Assembly: GCA_947476825.1 (NCBI GenBank)
Contig: CANJRV010000012.1
Coordinates: 1 to 45,328, forward strand
Source of the DNA: Bacteroidota bacterium
GTDB lineage: Bacteria; Bacteroidota; Bacteroidia; Chitinophagales; Chitinophagaceae
DNA: 45,328 bases
Direction: 5' to 3'
Part shown: positions 24,581 through 36,500 of the stretch, one piece after another
Layout of the letters: the number at the start of each line of letters is the position of its first letter
Position numbering within the stretch: position 1 is the stretch's first letter
Notes under the pieces: generated by a model
What the model was told of the DNA's origin: nothing
Database searches by the model: none
What the model saw: the letters and a program-made list of their open reading frames with translations, nothing else
Program-made: the position numbers and the translations under genes

Positions 24581-27028
24581 CTATCGAATCAAAGTGAAAT
24601 CACCTTTTAAGAAATCAGTTCTACCTGTAGGGTAAGCAACACGAATCATGTAATAATATACACCTGGATCTTGTTTGACTCCTTTATAAGTACCATTCCA
24701 TCCTTGACGAATATCCTTGGTATAAAATAGTTCTTGTCCCCATCTATTTAATATTCGGAATTCGGTTACATTAATTAATTTACGAGCAGTAACACCGAAT
24801 AGGTCATTTAATCCATCACCATTTGGTGAAAATGCATTTGGAACGAAAACATCTTGCATAATGACATGTATTCGGAATGAATCTGTTTGTGGGCAACCTT
24901 GTAATAGACTAACACCAGTAACCGTATAAGTTATATCTTCTAATGGTGTTGCTAACGGATCACCGCTTTGGCTATAAACCAAAGATTGAGTTGGTGTCCA
25001 ATAATAAAAAGGTGCACCAGTAGCCCATAATTGAACACTTTCTCCCATATAGATTGTGGTGTCATTGTTATGTAGGACAAGTTGGAAAGGTGGTTGATTA
25101 TCTACTGTTACAGACAATGTATCCTGACAACCGTGAGGATCAAGTAATACGGCATAATAAGTTGTCGTACCTAAGCCAGTTGCAATTGGTGTAGGGCAAA
25201 ATTCACAACTTAGGTTTGTTGCTGGATACCATTGATAAAGTCCATTGCCACCAGTTACCCATAGTTGCACTGGTTCGCCATTGCAAATCAATGTGTCAGG
25301 CTTAATATCTCCTTTAGCAAAAGGCCAGACTTGCACGTGAAATTGATCAGTAGTGGTACATCCTGCATTGGGAGAAGTTACCGTAAAGTCTATGTTTTGG
25401 GTAGTTGTGCCGTTAAAAGTTGGATCATATCCATTTGTATTTATCAAACCTGAGGAAGGATTCCAATTTAAATTATAATTAAAAGGTGGTGAAACAATGG
25501 CGTGGATATCAACAGTCTTTCCTTCACAAATTTCTATATCAGGCAAGGGTTGAAGAACAGGAACAGGGTCTGTAATAATAGAAAACCCACGAGTAACAGC
25601 AGCACAAGATCCATATGAACCAGTGACTGCATAATATTGTGAACCCACTTGAGTTGGTGTAATACTTGTATTTAAAATCGTAGGGTTAGCAACATTAGTA
25701 GTCGGTACCCAATTCATGACAATTCCACTATCTCCAATTGCGTTAATATTTACGGTATTACCAAGGCATATTGCTGTATCAACATTAAATAATGAAAATT
25801 CCAATGAGTCTTTAACTTCAATAGTAAGACTATCTGTTATTATTTGACTACATCCGCTTAATACGTAAATTTTAATGTATTCTGTTCCTTCAGATAAACC
25901 ATCAGGAAAGGCATACAGCCCGATGGTCCGCATGGTATCGTTTGCGGAAGCTAGGAAAGGAATACTTGTAGGAATAGTTGTATAATCAATTCCATTTTGT
26001 GCATTTCCCATAATAAGTAAATTTACGGTATCTGCATATATTGTACCAGTAACAATTCTACGTTTAATAGTAAGCATGGCACTATCGCAACCTTCCACAA
26101 TTACTGGTGAGCCACTTGTAGAAGTTAAGCCAGCATTAAGTTTTACCTCAATTACATTAGAAGTAAAGCTGCCTGCCTTTAAAAATACACCTGAATCTAG
26201 GACTTGATCACCTTTATCTGCAATTGCCAATTTAATATGATAGGTTGAACAAGGAACTACCTCTGAAATTGCAGTCAAAACAGTTGTAAAACCTGGATAA
26301 TTCACTGTAGCACCACCAGCATTACAAACAAAATACGCACAGGTATTATTCCCAGCATTAAAAGCAGAACAACCTGGCGTATTGCCAAAACAATAAGAAC
26401 CAGTATTACAACATCCTGGATTATTAGGGCAATAAATTGTACTAATTGCAACTGGGCATGTAGTAGAACCTGGTACTAAAGCTAAATTTTTTGAGGCATT
26501 AGAGAATGGACCAGCGATACCGGGCCCACTTAAGAAAAAGCCAAATACATCATTATAATTACTGCAAGTAAAACTTGGATACTCTGTAGAGCCAAAAACA
26601 TATTGAAACTTAACGGTATCGCCTATGGTTACAAAATCAAAATCCAATAAGCATTTATCGAAAGTTGTACCTGAAATTAATTGGGATAAATCCACATCGC
26701 TACCATTGCCTGTAACACCTGTTGGCCCTGATGCTGCCCCATTACAGCCTTGGCCAAAGGCGCTAGTAGCAGCTCTGCCAGAAGTCAGTACAATGCCACT
26801 ATCTAACCCTAAATTACTTGCAGTCACTGTAAACTCTCCACTGCCATAATCTGCTTGCCCAGCAGTTGCGGTTCCGCAATTTAGAGTCGCGTTGCTAATA
26901 GTAACGCCAAAACCAACTAGTGTTTGTGCCAATTGCGTTGCGCTATTTGTGGCTGTCACATTAATTTGACTAAATGCTATGCAAGTATTTAAAACAATAA
27001 AGGAAAGGATTAGGGTTAATTTTTTCAT
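24581..27028 (-). CDS. Choice-of-anchor L domain protein with gliding/T9SS type B C-terminal domain
   Basis: 815 residues. Signal peptide MKKLTLILSFIVLNTCIAFS. Choice-of-anchor L domain at about 25-275, with FQYVFGSTEYPSFTCSNYND then VFGFFLSGPG, and a Cys-rich loop (CPNNPGCCNTGSYCFGNTPG). A Calx-beta-like module (about 285-410) is followed by three Ig/PKD-like modules (about 410-720). The C-terminus is VFVPNAFSPNGDGLNDLFGV to GDFTLIR, the gliding-motility-associated (type B) sorting domain, so the protein should reach the surface by T9SS. Its N-terminal half is a paralogue of the start of the divergent 3490-residue protein. The role is probably surface adhesion or motility, which is inference. 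A terminator follows. Confidence 0.92.
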   Translation of the reverse strand: MKKLTLILSFIVLNTCIAFSQINVTATNSATQLAQTLVGFGVTISNATLNCGTATAGQADYGSGEFTVTASNLGLDSGIVLTSGRAATSAFGQGCNGAASGPTGVTGNGSDVDLSQLISGTTFDKCLLDFDFVTIGDTVKFQYVFGSTEYPSFTCSNYNDVFGFFLSGPGIAGPFSNASKNLALVPGSTTCPVAISTIYCPNNPGCCNTGSYCFGNTPGCSAFNAGNNTCAYFVCNAGGATVNYPGFTTVLTAISEVVPCSTYHIKLAIADKGDQVLDSGVFLKAGSFTSNVIEVKLNAGLTSTSGSPVIVEGCDSAMLTIKRRIVTGTIYADTVNLLIMGNAQNGIDYTTIPTSIPFLASANDTMRTIGLYAFPDGLSEGTEYIKIYVLSGCSQIITDSLTIEVKDSLEFSLFNVDTAICLGNTVNINAIGDSGIVMNWVPTTNVANPTILNTSITPTQVGSQYYAVTGSYGSCAAVTRGFSIITDPVPVLQPLPDIEICEGKTVDIHAIVSPPFNYNLNWNPSSGLINTNGYDPTFNGTTTQNIDFTVTSPNAGCTTTDQFHVQVWPFAKGDIKPDTLICNGEPVQLWVTGGNGLYQWYPATNLSCEFCPTPIATGLGTTTYYAVLLDPHGCQDTLSVTVDNQPPFQLVLHNNDTTIYMGESVQLWATGAPFYYWTPTQSLVYSQSGDPLATPLEDITYTVTGVSLLQGCPQTDSFRIHVIMQDVFVPNAFSPNGDGLNDLFGVTARKLINVTEFRILNRWGQELFYTKDIRQGWNGTYKGVKQDPGVYYYMIRVAYPTGRTDFLKGDFTLIR

Positions 27029-27541
27029 AAAAAAATAAGTTAAGTGGCTAAAAGACGCCTTAAAGATAATAAAAGTTGGATACTACTAAGTAATATAATA
27101 AAAAGAAATTTTTAATAAATTAATCCAAAACCATGGTATTCTTATTCAGAGTATTTTCACTTGTACGAAGAATTTAGTCTTGCCAAAAAGAAAAAAGCAA
27201 GATTGTTTAATTTTCATTGTTACCGTAAATTTGTTAAAATACATGATGATTTTTCTTCATTTGGCTTATCAACAATTCTTAATAACATGCTTTTGACATT
27301 TCCTGAATAGCCCATAAGTAGCAGATTCTAGCATTTATTTTTAATTAATTTGAGAATTATCCATAGTTTATTAACATATTATCAAAATTAATTGTACCTT
27401 TATGAAAATATTGTTTAAACAATAAACAAATAATTCACATTTTTAAAACAATACAAAATTGTGTTTTCAATCACGATTTACATGTTTTGGCATTGTTTTA
27501 GCTTAAATGAAGATTTAAACATATTTATGAATTAGAATATA
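27029..27541. other. Divergent promoter region of the two T9SS type B cargo genes
   Basis: 513 very AT-rich bases with no ORF. On the minus strand TATCTTTA (27061-27068) is a -7-like element 33 bases before the 815-aa gene. On the plus strand TACCTTTA (27395-27402) could serve the giant gene, giving a long leader of about 130 bases. Both are one mismatch from TAnnTTTG, so these are tentative. Confidence 0.4.
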
Positions 27542-30500
27542 ATGAAAAAAACATTACATCATTCATTGGGCTGTCGGCTTGGAACACTGATTGTAAAAAT
27601 TAGTATCCTAACAGCTCTATTTATGTGTTTTATGCCTGATCAAGGACAGTGCCAAATTACAGTTACGAATTCGAATAATGCTTCTATACTAGCGCAAAAA
27701 TTAGTTGGACCTGGTGTTATAATTTCAAACACAACGGTTCAATGCAATGGTAATCAATCTGGTGTGTTTGTGACCACCTCTTCCAATCTAGGTATTGATA
27801 GTGGAATTGTGTTAACAACAGGGTTTGCCGCGTGTTCTTTCCCTGCTTTTGGTGTAAATGGTGCACAAACCAATTTTGCAAGTGCTAATCAAGGCACTGG
27901 AGGTGATGCCGCTTTAACTGCACTTGCAGGTATTAGTACTTATGATAGATGTATTTTAGAATTTGATTTTAAAGGTACAGGCGACACTGTTTATTTTCAG
28001 TATGTTTTTGGTTCAGAAGAATATCCCGTTTTTAATTGTTCCAATTATAATGATGTTTTCGGATTTTTTATTTCAGGTCCAGGATACCCTACACCGCTAA
28101 ACATTGCTTTAGTGCCCGGTACATCTATTCCAGTAGCAATCAATAGTGTAAACAGCGGTACTATATCTAGTGGCGGTTCTTTAGCTAATTGTACAGCTAT
28201 GGGGCCAGGCTCTCCGTTCACTTCATTGTATCATAATAATATCGGCGGGGCAACTGTAACTTACGAGGGTTTTACTAATTTATTTACAGCGAAAGCTAGC
28301 ATTCAACCATGTAGCACTTACCATTTACGATTGGCAATTGCAGATGGATTTGATCACATATTAGATTCTGGCGTGTTTTTAAAAGCAGGTAGTTTGAAAT
28401 CTAATAATTTATATTTAAGCGTTGAATCTGATTCTATAAATGGTAACGTTCCTTATGTTTTTGAAGGTTGCGATTCTGCTACCATAAAAATTCATAGAGA
28501 GATTTTTCAATCAGCGGTGAATGCGGATACTATTTATTTGAATGTATTGGGGTCAGCAACAAATGGAGTTGATTATCCACTGATTCAAACTTCTTTCGTT
28601 TTTTCGAATTCAATTACAGATACTTTAAAAACTTTCAGTATTAAACCACTGAATGATATGATCACCGAAGGTGTAGAATTTGTAAAAATTGTACTACTAG
28701 ATATTTGTAATGCAACTTTAGATAGTGTGCGCATTGACATAAAAGATCCTCCTAGTTTTCAGATAACAACGAATGACACTTTAATTTGTGAAGGAGATGC
28801 AGTCTTGATAAATGGCGTGTATGATAATGGATTGCAGTTTAGTTGGCAACCTACTATTGGAGTTAATAATCCCTCCAGTTTTCATGCACTACTTTCGCCA
28901 ACAACCACTACGACCTATTCGCTTACAGCTTCTTACGGAAATTGTGCTTCAGTTATTGATTCCATTAAAATAACTGTACAACCTACACCTACAATTAGTA
29001 CAACTCCAAATAATGCAACTTGTTTCGGAATGAATACGGGCAGTATTCAAGCAACAGGAAATGTAAATTCTAATCCATTAATTTTTTCCATTGTCCCAAC
29101 TAATACGTCATTGAATGGTTCCCCTGCTACTTTTAATAACTTGGCGGTTGGAACTTATACTGTAACCATTTCAAGTGGACTTGGGTGTACAAAAACTTCC
29201 GTTGCCACGATTTCTCAACCTTTGGCTATGAGTTGGTCTGTTACGAATGTAACGAATATTCCATGCAACGCTGGAAATATTGGTGCAATCAATTGTTTGG
29301 CAACTGGTGGAACTGGAAGTATAAGCTATACAATAATTCCTGGTAATATTACTAATTCATCCGGTATCTTTAATTCTTTAAGTGCTGGAAATTATATTGT
29401 GACTGCAAAAGATGCAAATAATTGTTCAATCAATACTAGCCTTATCATTACCCAAGCTATTGGTTTTAGTTGGAATCCTGTAACTAAAACCAATATCAAT
29501 TGCAATGGAAATGCAAATGGCATTATTAGTTTAAGTGTAGGTGGTGCTATAGGTGGAGTAACTTATTTGCTTCAACCATTAAATATATCCAATTCAAATG
29601 GCTTTTATTCCGCATTGGGGCCAGCTACTTATACAATTACAGCAACGGATGGATTGGGTTGCGTAGGGACCACAACTGTTGTGATTACGCAACCACCATT
29701 ATTAACTTTAACTCCGCCTTCGATCACTAATTTAGTTTGCAATGGCACAAATTCTGGTTCCATAAATACAGTAGTAAATGGTGGAACGTCACCTTATATT
29801 TTCATTCTTAATCCAATCGGAAATATTTCAACTTCTGGTCTGTTTTCTAATATACCTGCAAATACATATACAGTTTCTGTTTCTGATTCTAACAATTGTA
29901 ATACTACAGTAACAGCGAATGTCACGCAACCTCCTCATATTATTATCTCGAATATTACAAAGGTAAATCCTACGTGTTTGCCTGGGAATAATGGATCAAT
30001 TGTTGTAACAGCTTCAGGTGGTGTTTCAACCTTAACTTACAAATTGAATAGTGGAGCATTTCAAAGTTCAAATGCATTTACAGGACTTGGAACCGGTAAC
30101 TTTGTGATTACAGTAAAAGATGCCAACGGATGCACAATCAGCACTTCCGTTAGCATGGTCACATCGAATAGTCCATCATTGGGAAATAACTCTTTGTTAC
30201 TTCCGTGTACAAACGGTAATGGCACAATTAATGTTGCAGCATACAATGGAACTCCGCCGTATACCTATACTCTTTTCCCTGTTAATATTAGTAATACCAT
30301 TGGTACCTTTACAAATGTACCTGTGCCTGGAGCATACTGGGTAAGTGTTGTAGATTCTAACGGTTGCAATTCTACCTTGGCAATTAATTTAATATTGCCA
30401 CCACCTATGGCATGGAGTAGTTATGTACAAACAAATATTCCTTGTAATGGAATCGGCACTGGTAGTATACATGCTACCACGTCTGGTGGAACTGGTGTAA

Positions 30501-33500
30501 TAACTTATCAAATTACACCACCTGGTACTACAAATACGACTGGTATTTTTAATTCACTTCCTCTGAATACTTATACTGTATTAGCCACAGATGTTAATGG
30601 TTGCACTGTTACTTCTATAACCTCTATCATTATATCTCCGCCACTCGCTTTCTTACCGCCAAATATTAATAATGTACTTTGTCATGGTCAAAGTAATGGT
30701 ACTGTAGATGCGATTACAGGTGGTGGTTCTGGTGTTATCAACTATACTCTAAATCCAGGAAATAGTACAAATACCAATGGCTCCTTTACTAATTTATCAG
30801 CTGGAACTTATACAATTTCTGCTGTCGATGGAACGAATTGTACGAATAGCACCACGCTTACAATTACTGAACCCAATGCATTATTAATTAACTCTGTCAA
30901 TTTAATTCCTCCAAATTGTATTTCAGGTGGAAATGGTATCATAACAGTTGTGGCGAGCGGGGGTGTTTTGAACTACACCTATGGTATTGATACGATGAAC
31001 TACCAAGTTCTAAATACATTTAATAATTTGAATGCCGCTCTGTATACAGTAACTGTAAAAGATGCTAATAGTTGTACGCAAAGTAGTTTAGTTAATTTGC
31101 TGAATCCCAATGCGCCAATTATTACGTCAATGACAGCTATCCCTGTTCAGTGCTTTGGGAATAGCAGTGGTCAAATAATAGTGCAGACTTCAAGTGGCAC
31201 AGGTCTAATTAATTATACCATTAACCCCTTAGGAATAATAAATAATAGTGGTGTATTTAATTCATTATCGAATAATTTGTATACAGTAACAGTAACAGAC
31301 GCAATTGGATGCACTGTTACCTCAACTGCGAATGTAACACAACCTCAAGCACTTGTTTGGAGTAATACCTCATCTACTCCAGTTACTTGTAATGGATCTC
31401 AAAATGGCGTTTTGAATGTAGCAGCATCAGGAGGTACAGGCGTTATTTCGTATAATTTAATGCCTGGTAATGTCAATAACAACACCGGTACTTTCAATTT
31501 GTTGAGTGCGAATACCTATACGGTCAAAGCAATAGATGCGAATGGATGTTCTGTCACAACTTCATTAATAATTACCCAACCAGCTTCATTATTTTGGAGT
31601 AATGTTTCGAAGATAAATGCCAATTGTTTCAATGCTACTAATGGCACCATCACTGCTCTATGTTTGGGAGGGAATGGAATAATTAATTATACATTATCGC
31701 CAGGCGGAATTTCAAATACAAATGGTCTTTTCAATACCCTTTCTGCGAACAATTATACAATCACTGCCAGCGATGTAAATGGCTGCAGTATTACTTCGTT
31801 GGTTTCTGTAACTCAACCTAACCTTTTGACCATTACAAATATTTCGAATACAATTCCTAATTGTGTTCCAGGCAATAATGCAACGATCACCGTAAGCGTA
31901 ACAGGCGGAACTCCGGCATATAGTTATAGTTTGAATAATAGCATCGGACAATCTTCAAACATATTTACTAATATTGGCGCTTCTACTTACACTGTTCAAG
32001 TAAGTGATTTGAATGGATGTACTGCAACTTCCAGTGTGATTGTAAATAATCCAGTACCTCCAACTATTTCAAATTTAAATCCTCTAAATATTTTATGCTT
32101 TGGCGACAATACAGGAAGTATAACAACAATTGCTAGCGGAGGAACTGGCGCATTTACGTATAATATCAGTCCATTAGGAACAGTGAATGCCACAGGTGTT
32201 TTTAGTAACCTTTTTGTAAATAATTACACGGTCAAGGTAACTGATGCAAATGGTTGCACAGCAACATCCAGTGTTATCCTAACCCAACCTCCTTCATTTA
32301 TATGGGATTCTGTAAATAATCGGGATATTTCCTGTTTTCTAGGAAGCAATGGCTTAGTCTCAAGCTCGGCATCTGGCGGGGCGGGTGGATTTTTTTATAC
32401 TTTATATCCTGGAAATATTACCAATAGCAATGGCGCATTCTTTGGTCTGACCATGGCAAATTATACTTTGGTTGCAACAGATCTCAATGGTTGTACTATT
32501 ACCTCAACATTTTATATTAATCAATTTCCGCAAATTCAAATTGCCACATCGAACACAATTCCTCCAACTTGTGTTGGCTCAAGTACAGGATCTTTGTCGA
32601 TAACAGCCAGTGGTGGTGCTGGTAATTTTACCTATGATATTGTTCCTGGTTCAGTATCCAATACAACAGGGATATTCAATAACCTATCTGCAGGTCTTTA
32701 TACTATTACTGCAACAGATATTAATTCTTGTTCAACTACAACTGTCCTAACCATTAATCCTCCTACTCCTGTTCAATTAACAAATATCTCCACTTCAAAT
32801 GCATCATGTTTTCCAGGATGTGATGCACATGCGGTGGTTACCGCAACAGGGGGCAATGGTACTTATTATTATTCTTATAATGGAGGCTTTTATCAAACGA
32901 ATAATACATTTAATAATTTGTGTACTTCCAATTATACTGTAACCATAAAAGATGGAAACAATTGTACTGCAACTGGAACTTTTGTAATAACAACAGCTAA
33001 TGGACCATCACAAATAAATTCAATTGCGAATCCAGTTTCCTGTTTCAATGCAAGTAACGGAAGTATTGCTACAAATGCGATTGGAGGAAGTGGTATTATT
33101 TCTTATACCCTAATTCCTGGGAATATTTTAAACACAACAGGGTTGTTCTCTAATCTCTCTGCAGGAAATTATACAATTACGGCAAGTGATGCACTTGGTT
33201 GTTCCATCAGTACTATAAGTAATTTGCTACAGGCACCGCAAATAATTTTCAATACTATTAGCTCAACAAATATTAGTTGTTACAATGGAAGCAATGGGAC
33301 TATCACCTTGTCTGCTACTGGAGGGACAGGTGTAATCAATTATACGATTGCCCCATCTAACCAAACCAATACTACTGGACAATTTGCCAATTTACCTGCG
33401 GCAAATTATATCATTACCGCAAGCGATAATAATAATTGTACTGCGTCTACAAGTGTTGTTCTTACTGCGCCAACTGCTATTCAATTTTCTGCAAGTAGCA

Positions 33501-36500
33501 GTAATCCAACTTTATGTTTAGGTAGTGCGGATGGTAGCGTAACGGTTAATGCGAATGGTGGAACTGGAATAATTCATTATACACTACAACCTACCAATCA
33601 AAATAATACATTAGGACAATTTAATGCTTTAGCTGCTGGAAATTATATAGTTACTGCTACAGATAGTAATGCATGTTCTCAATCCATTAATATTACGGTT
33701 ACACAACCAACAGCACTTCTTATTACGCAAATTACATCTACCATTCCTTCTTGTATTCCAGGTGGTGATGCAAGTATGAATGTCACTGCAAGTGGTGCCA
33801 ATCCTCCTTATACATATAGCCTGAATGGTGGCGCATTTCAAAATGCATCCACCTTTACCAATTTATCAGTTGGTGTATATACGGTTGTGGTGAAAGATGC
33901 CAATGGTTGTACTGCTTCTTCAACTACAATTATTACTACACCTAATGCGCCTGTGATTACCAATATCACTATGACAAAAGCTTCTTGTAATCCAGGTTGT
34001 GATGGATCACTAACTATTTATAGCAATAATGGCATTGGTGCACATACGTATTCTTTAAATGGCGGTCCTTTTCAATCGGCTACTTTATTTAATTCGTTGT
34101 GTGCAAACACGTATACTTTGGTAGTAAAAGATGCAAATGGTTGCACATCCACAGCTACAGTTACAGTACTTACTAATCCGGGGCCAGTTTTATTAAATAC
34201 AAATTCTACAAATATTCAATGTAATAGTAGCAATAATGGAAGCATTAGCTTAAGTGTAATCGGTGGAACTGGTGTCATTAATTATGTACTCACTCCAGGG
34301 TCTATTACTAATAATACAGGTTCGTTTACTAATTTAGCTGCTGGGAATTATAGCATAACAGGTACTGATGCAAATGGATGTACCATCTCAACAACAGTAA
34401 GTATTGTACAACCAGCTTCCCTCATTTTTAACAATATTAGCTCAACAAATATTAGTTGTAATAATGGCAGCAATGGGACTATCACCTTATCTGCTATTGG
34501 TGGAACAGGTGTAATCAATTATACCATTGCTCCATCTAACCAGACGAATACCACAGGTCAATTCGCCAATTTACCTGCAGCAAATTATACTATTACTGCA
34601 AGCGATAATAATAATTGTACTGCTTCTACAAGTGTTGTTATTACTGAACCATCAGCTATTCAATTTACACTAAGCAGCAGTAGTCCTACCTTATGTTCAG
34701 GTAGTGTGGACGGTAGCATCACAGTTAATGCTACTGGAGGAACTGGACTTATTCACTATACATTACAACCTACCAATCAAAATAATACATTAGGGCAATT
34801 TAATGGTTTAGCTGCTGGAAATTATATAGTTACTGCAACTGATAGTAATGCATGTTCCCAATTCATTAATATTACGGTTACACAACCAACTGCACTTTTT
34901 ATTACACAAATTACATCGACCATTCCTTCTTGTATTCCTGGTGGTGATGCAAGTATGACTATTACGGCAAGTGGTGCCAATCCTCCTTATACGTATAGCC
35001 TGAATGCTGGCGCATTTCAAAATGCATCCACATTTACCAATTTATCAGTTGGTGTACATACGGTTGTGGTGAAGGATGCCAATGGTTGTACTGCTTCTTC
35101 AACTACCATTATTACTACACCTAATGCACCTGTGATTAGCAATATCACTATGACAAAAGCTTCTTGTAATCCGGGTTGTGATGGCTCACTCACTATTTCT
35201 AGCAATAATGGAATTGGTGCGCATACGTATTCTTTAAATGGCGGTCCTTTTCAATCTGCTACTTTATTTAATTCGTTATGTGCAAATACGTATACCATAG
35301 TAGTGAAGGATGCAAATGGATGTACATCATCCGCTACAGCTAACGTGTTTACTTATCCAAGCCCTGTTTTATTAAGTACCAATTCATTAAATATTTCTTG
35401 TTTTGGTGGCAACAACGGAAGCATTACCTTAAACGTAATTGGCGGAACAGGTGTAATTAATTATATCCTTATGCCAGGAAATGCAAGTAACAATACAGGT
35501 GCATTTTCAAATTTGATTGCTGGAAATTATAGCATCACTGGTACAGATGCACATGGATGTACCGTTGCAACAAATATCACGCTTACCCAACCTAATGCGC
35601 TCTCGTTCTCTTCCATCATTGCCAATGGGACATTATGTTCAACTGCCGCAAATGGAGGCATTATCATTAATACCGTTGGCGGCACACCTACTGTTACTTA
35701 TGCATTAATTCCATCAGGTACATATGTTGCCCCAAATGTATTTACGAATCTGAATGGCAACACAACTTACACTGTATTGGCAAGCGATGCGAATGGATGT
35801 AGTCTCACTAGTAGCATCTTTGTTGCACAACCAACCTCTGTTGTTATCAATTCTGTATATAATAATGCAGTGACTTGTAATCAGCTGAGTAATGGCTCCA
35901 TTAGTGTAAATGCAAGTGGTGGTACAGGCGTACTAAATTATACCTTATTCCCTTTAGGTGTTACGAATACGAATGGTTTCTTCAATGGGTTAAGTGGTAA
36001 TACGTATTCTATTCTTGTCACTGATGCGAATGGTTGTACTAGTTCTTCAAGTACAGTAGTTATAGAACCACCAGCTATCAATATACTCAATACATCTGCT
36101 ACCAATGTAGTTTGTCATGGTGAAAACAACGGAATCATCACGATAAATTCATCCGGTGGAGTTGCGCCATTGGCTTATCAGATTCAACCATTGAATTTGA
36201 ATACGACTAGCGGTATTTTTTCTAATTTACCTGGTAATGCCTATACGGTCACAACCATTGATGCTAATGCTTGCAGTATCAGCACCATACTAACAATTGT
36301 AGATCCGCCATTACTTCATTTTACGAATGCAACGCAAACGAATGTTCTATGTTTTGGAGATGGAAATGCAACCATAAGTTCTGCTGCTACAGGCGGAGTT
36401 GGTTTAATTAGTTATACTATCAATCCAGGTAATATTACCAATGCGACTGGGAATTTTAACGGCTTATCTAGTAATACCTACACTATAGAAGCAAAGGATG

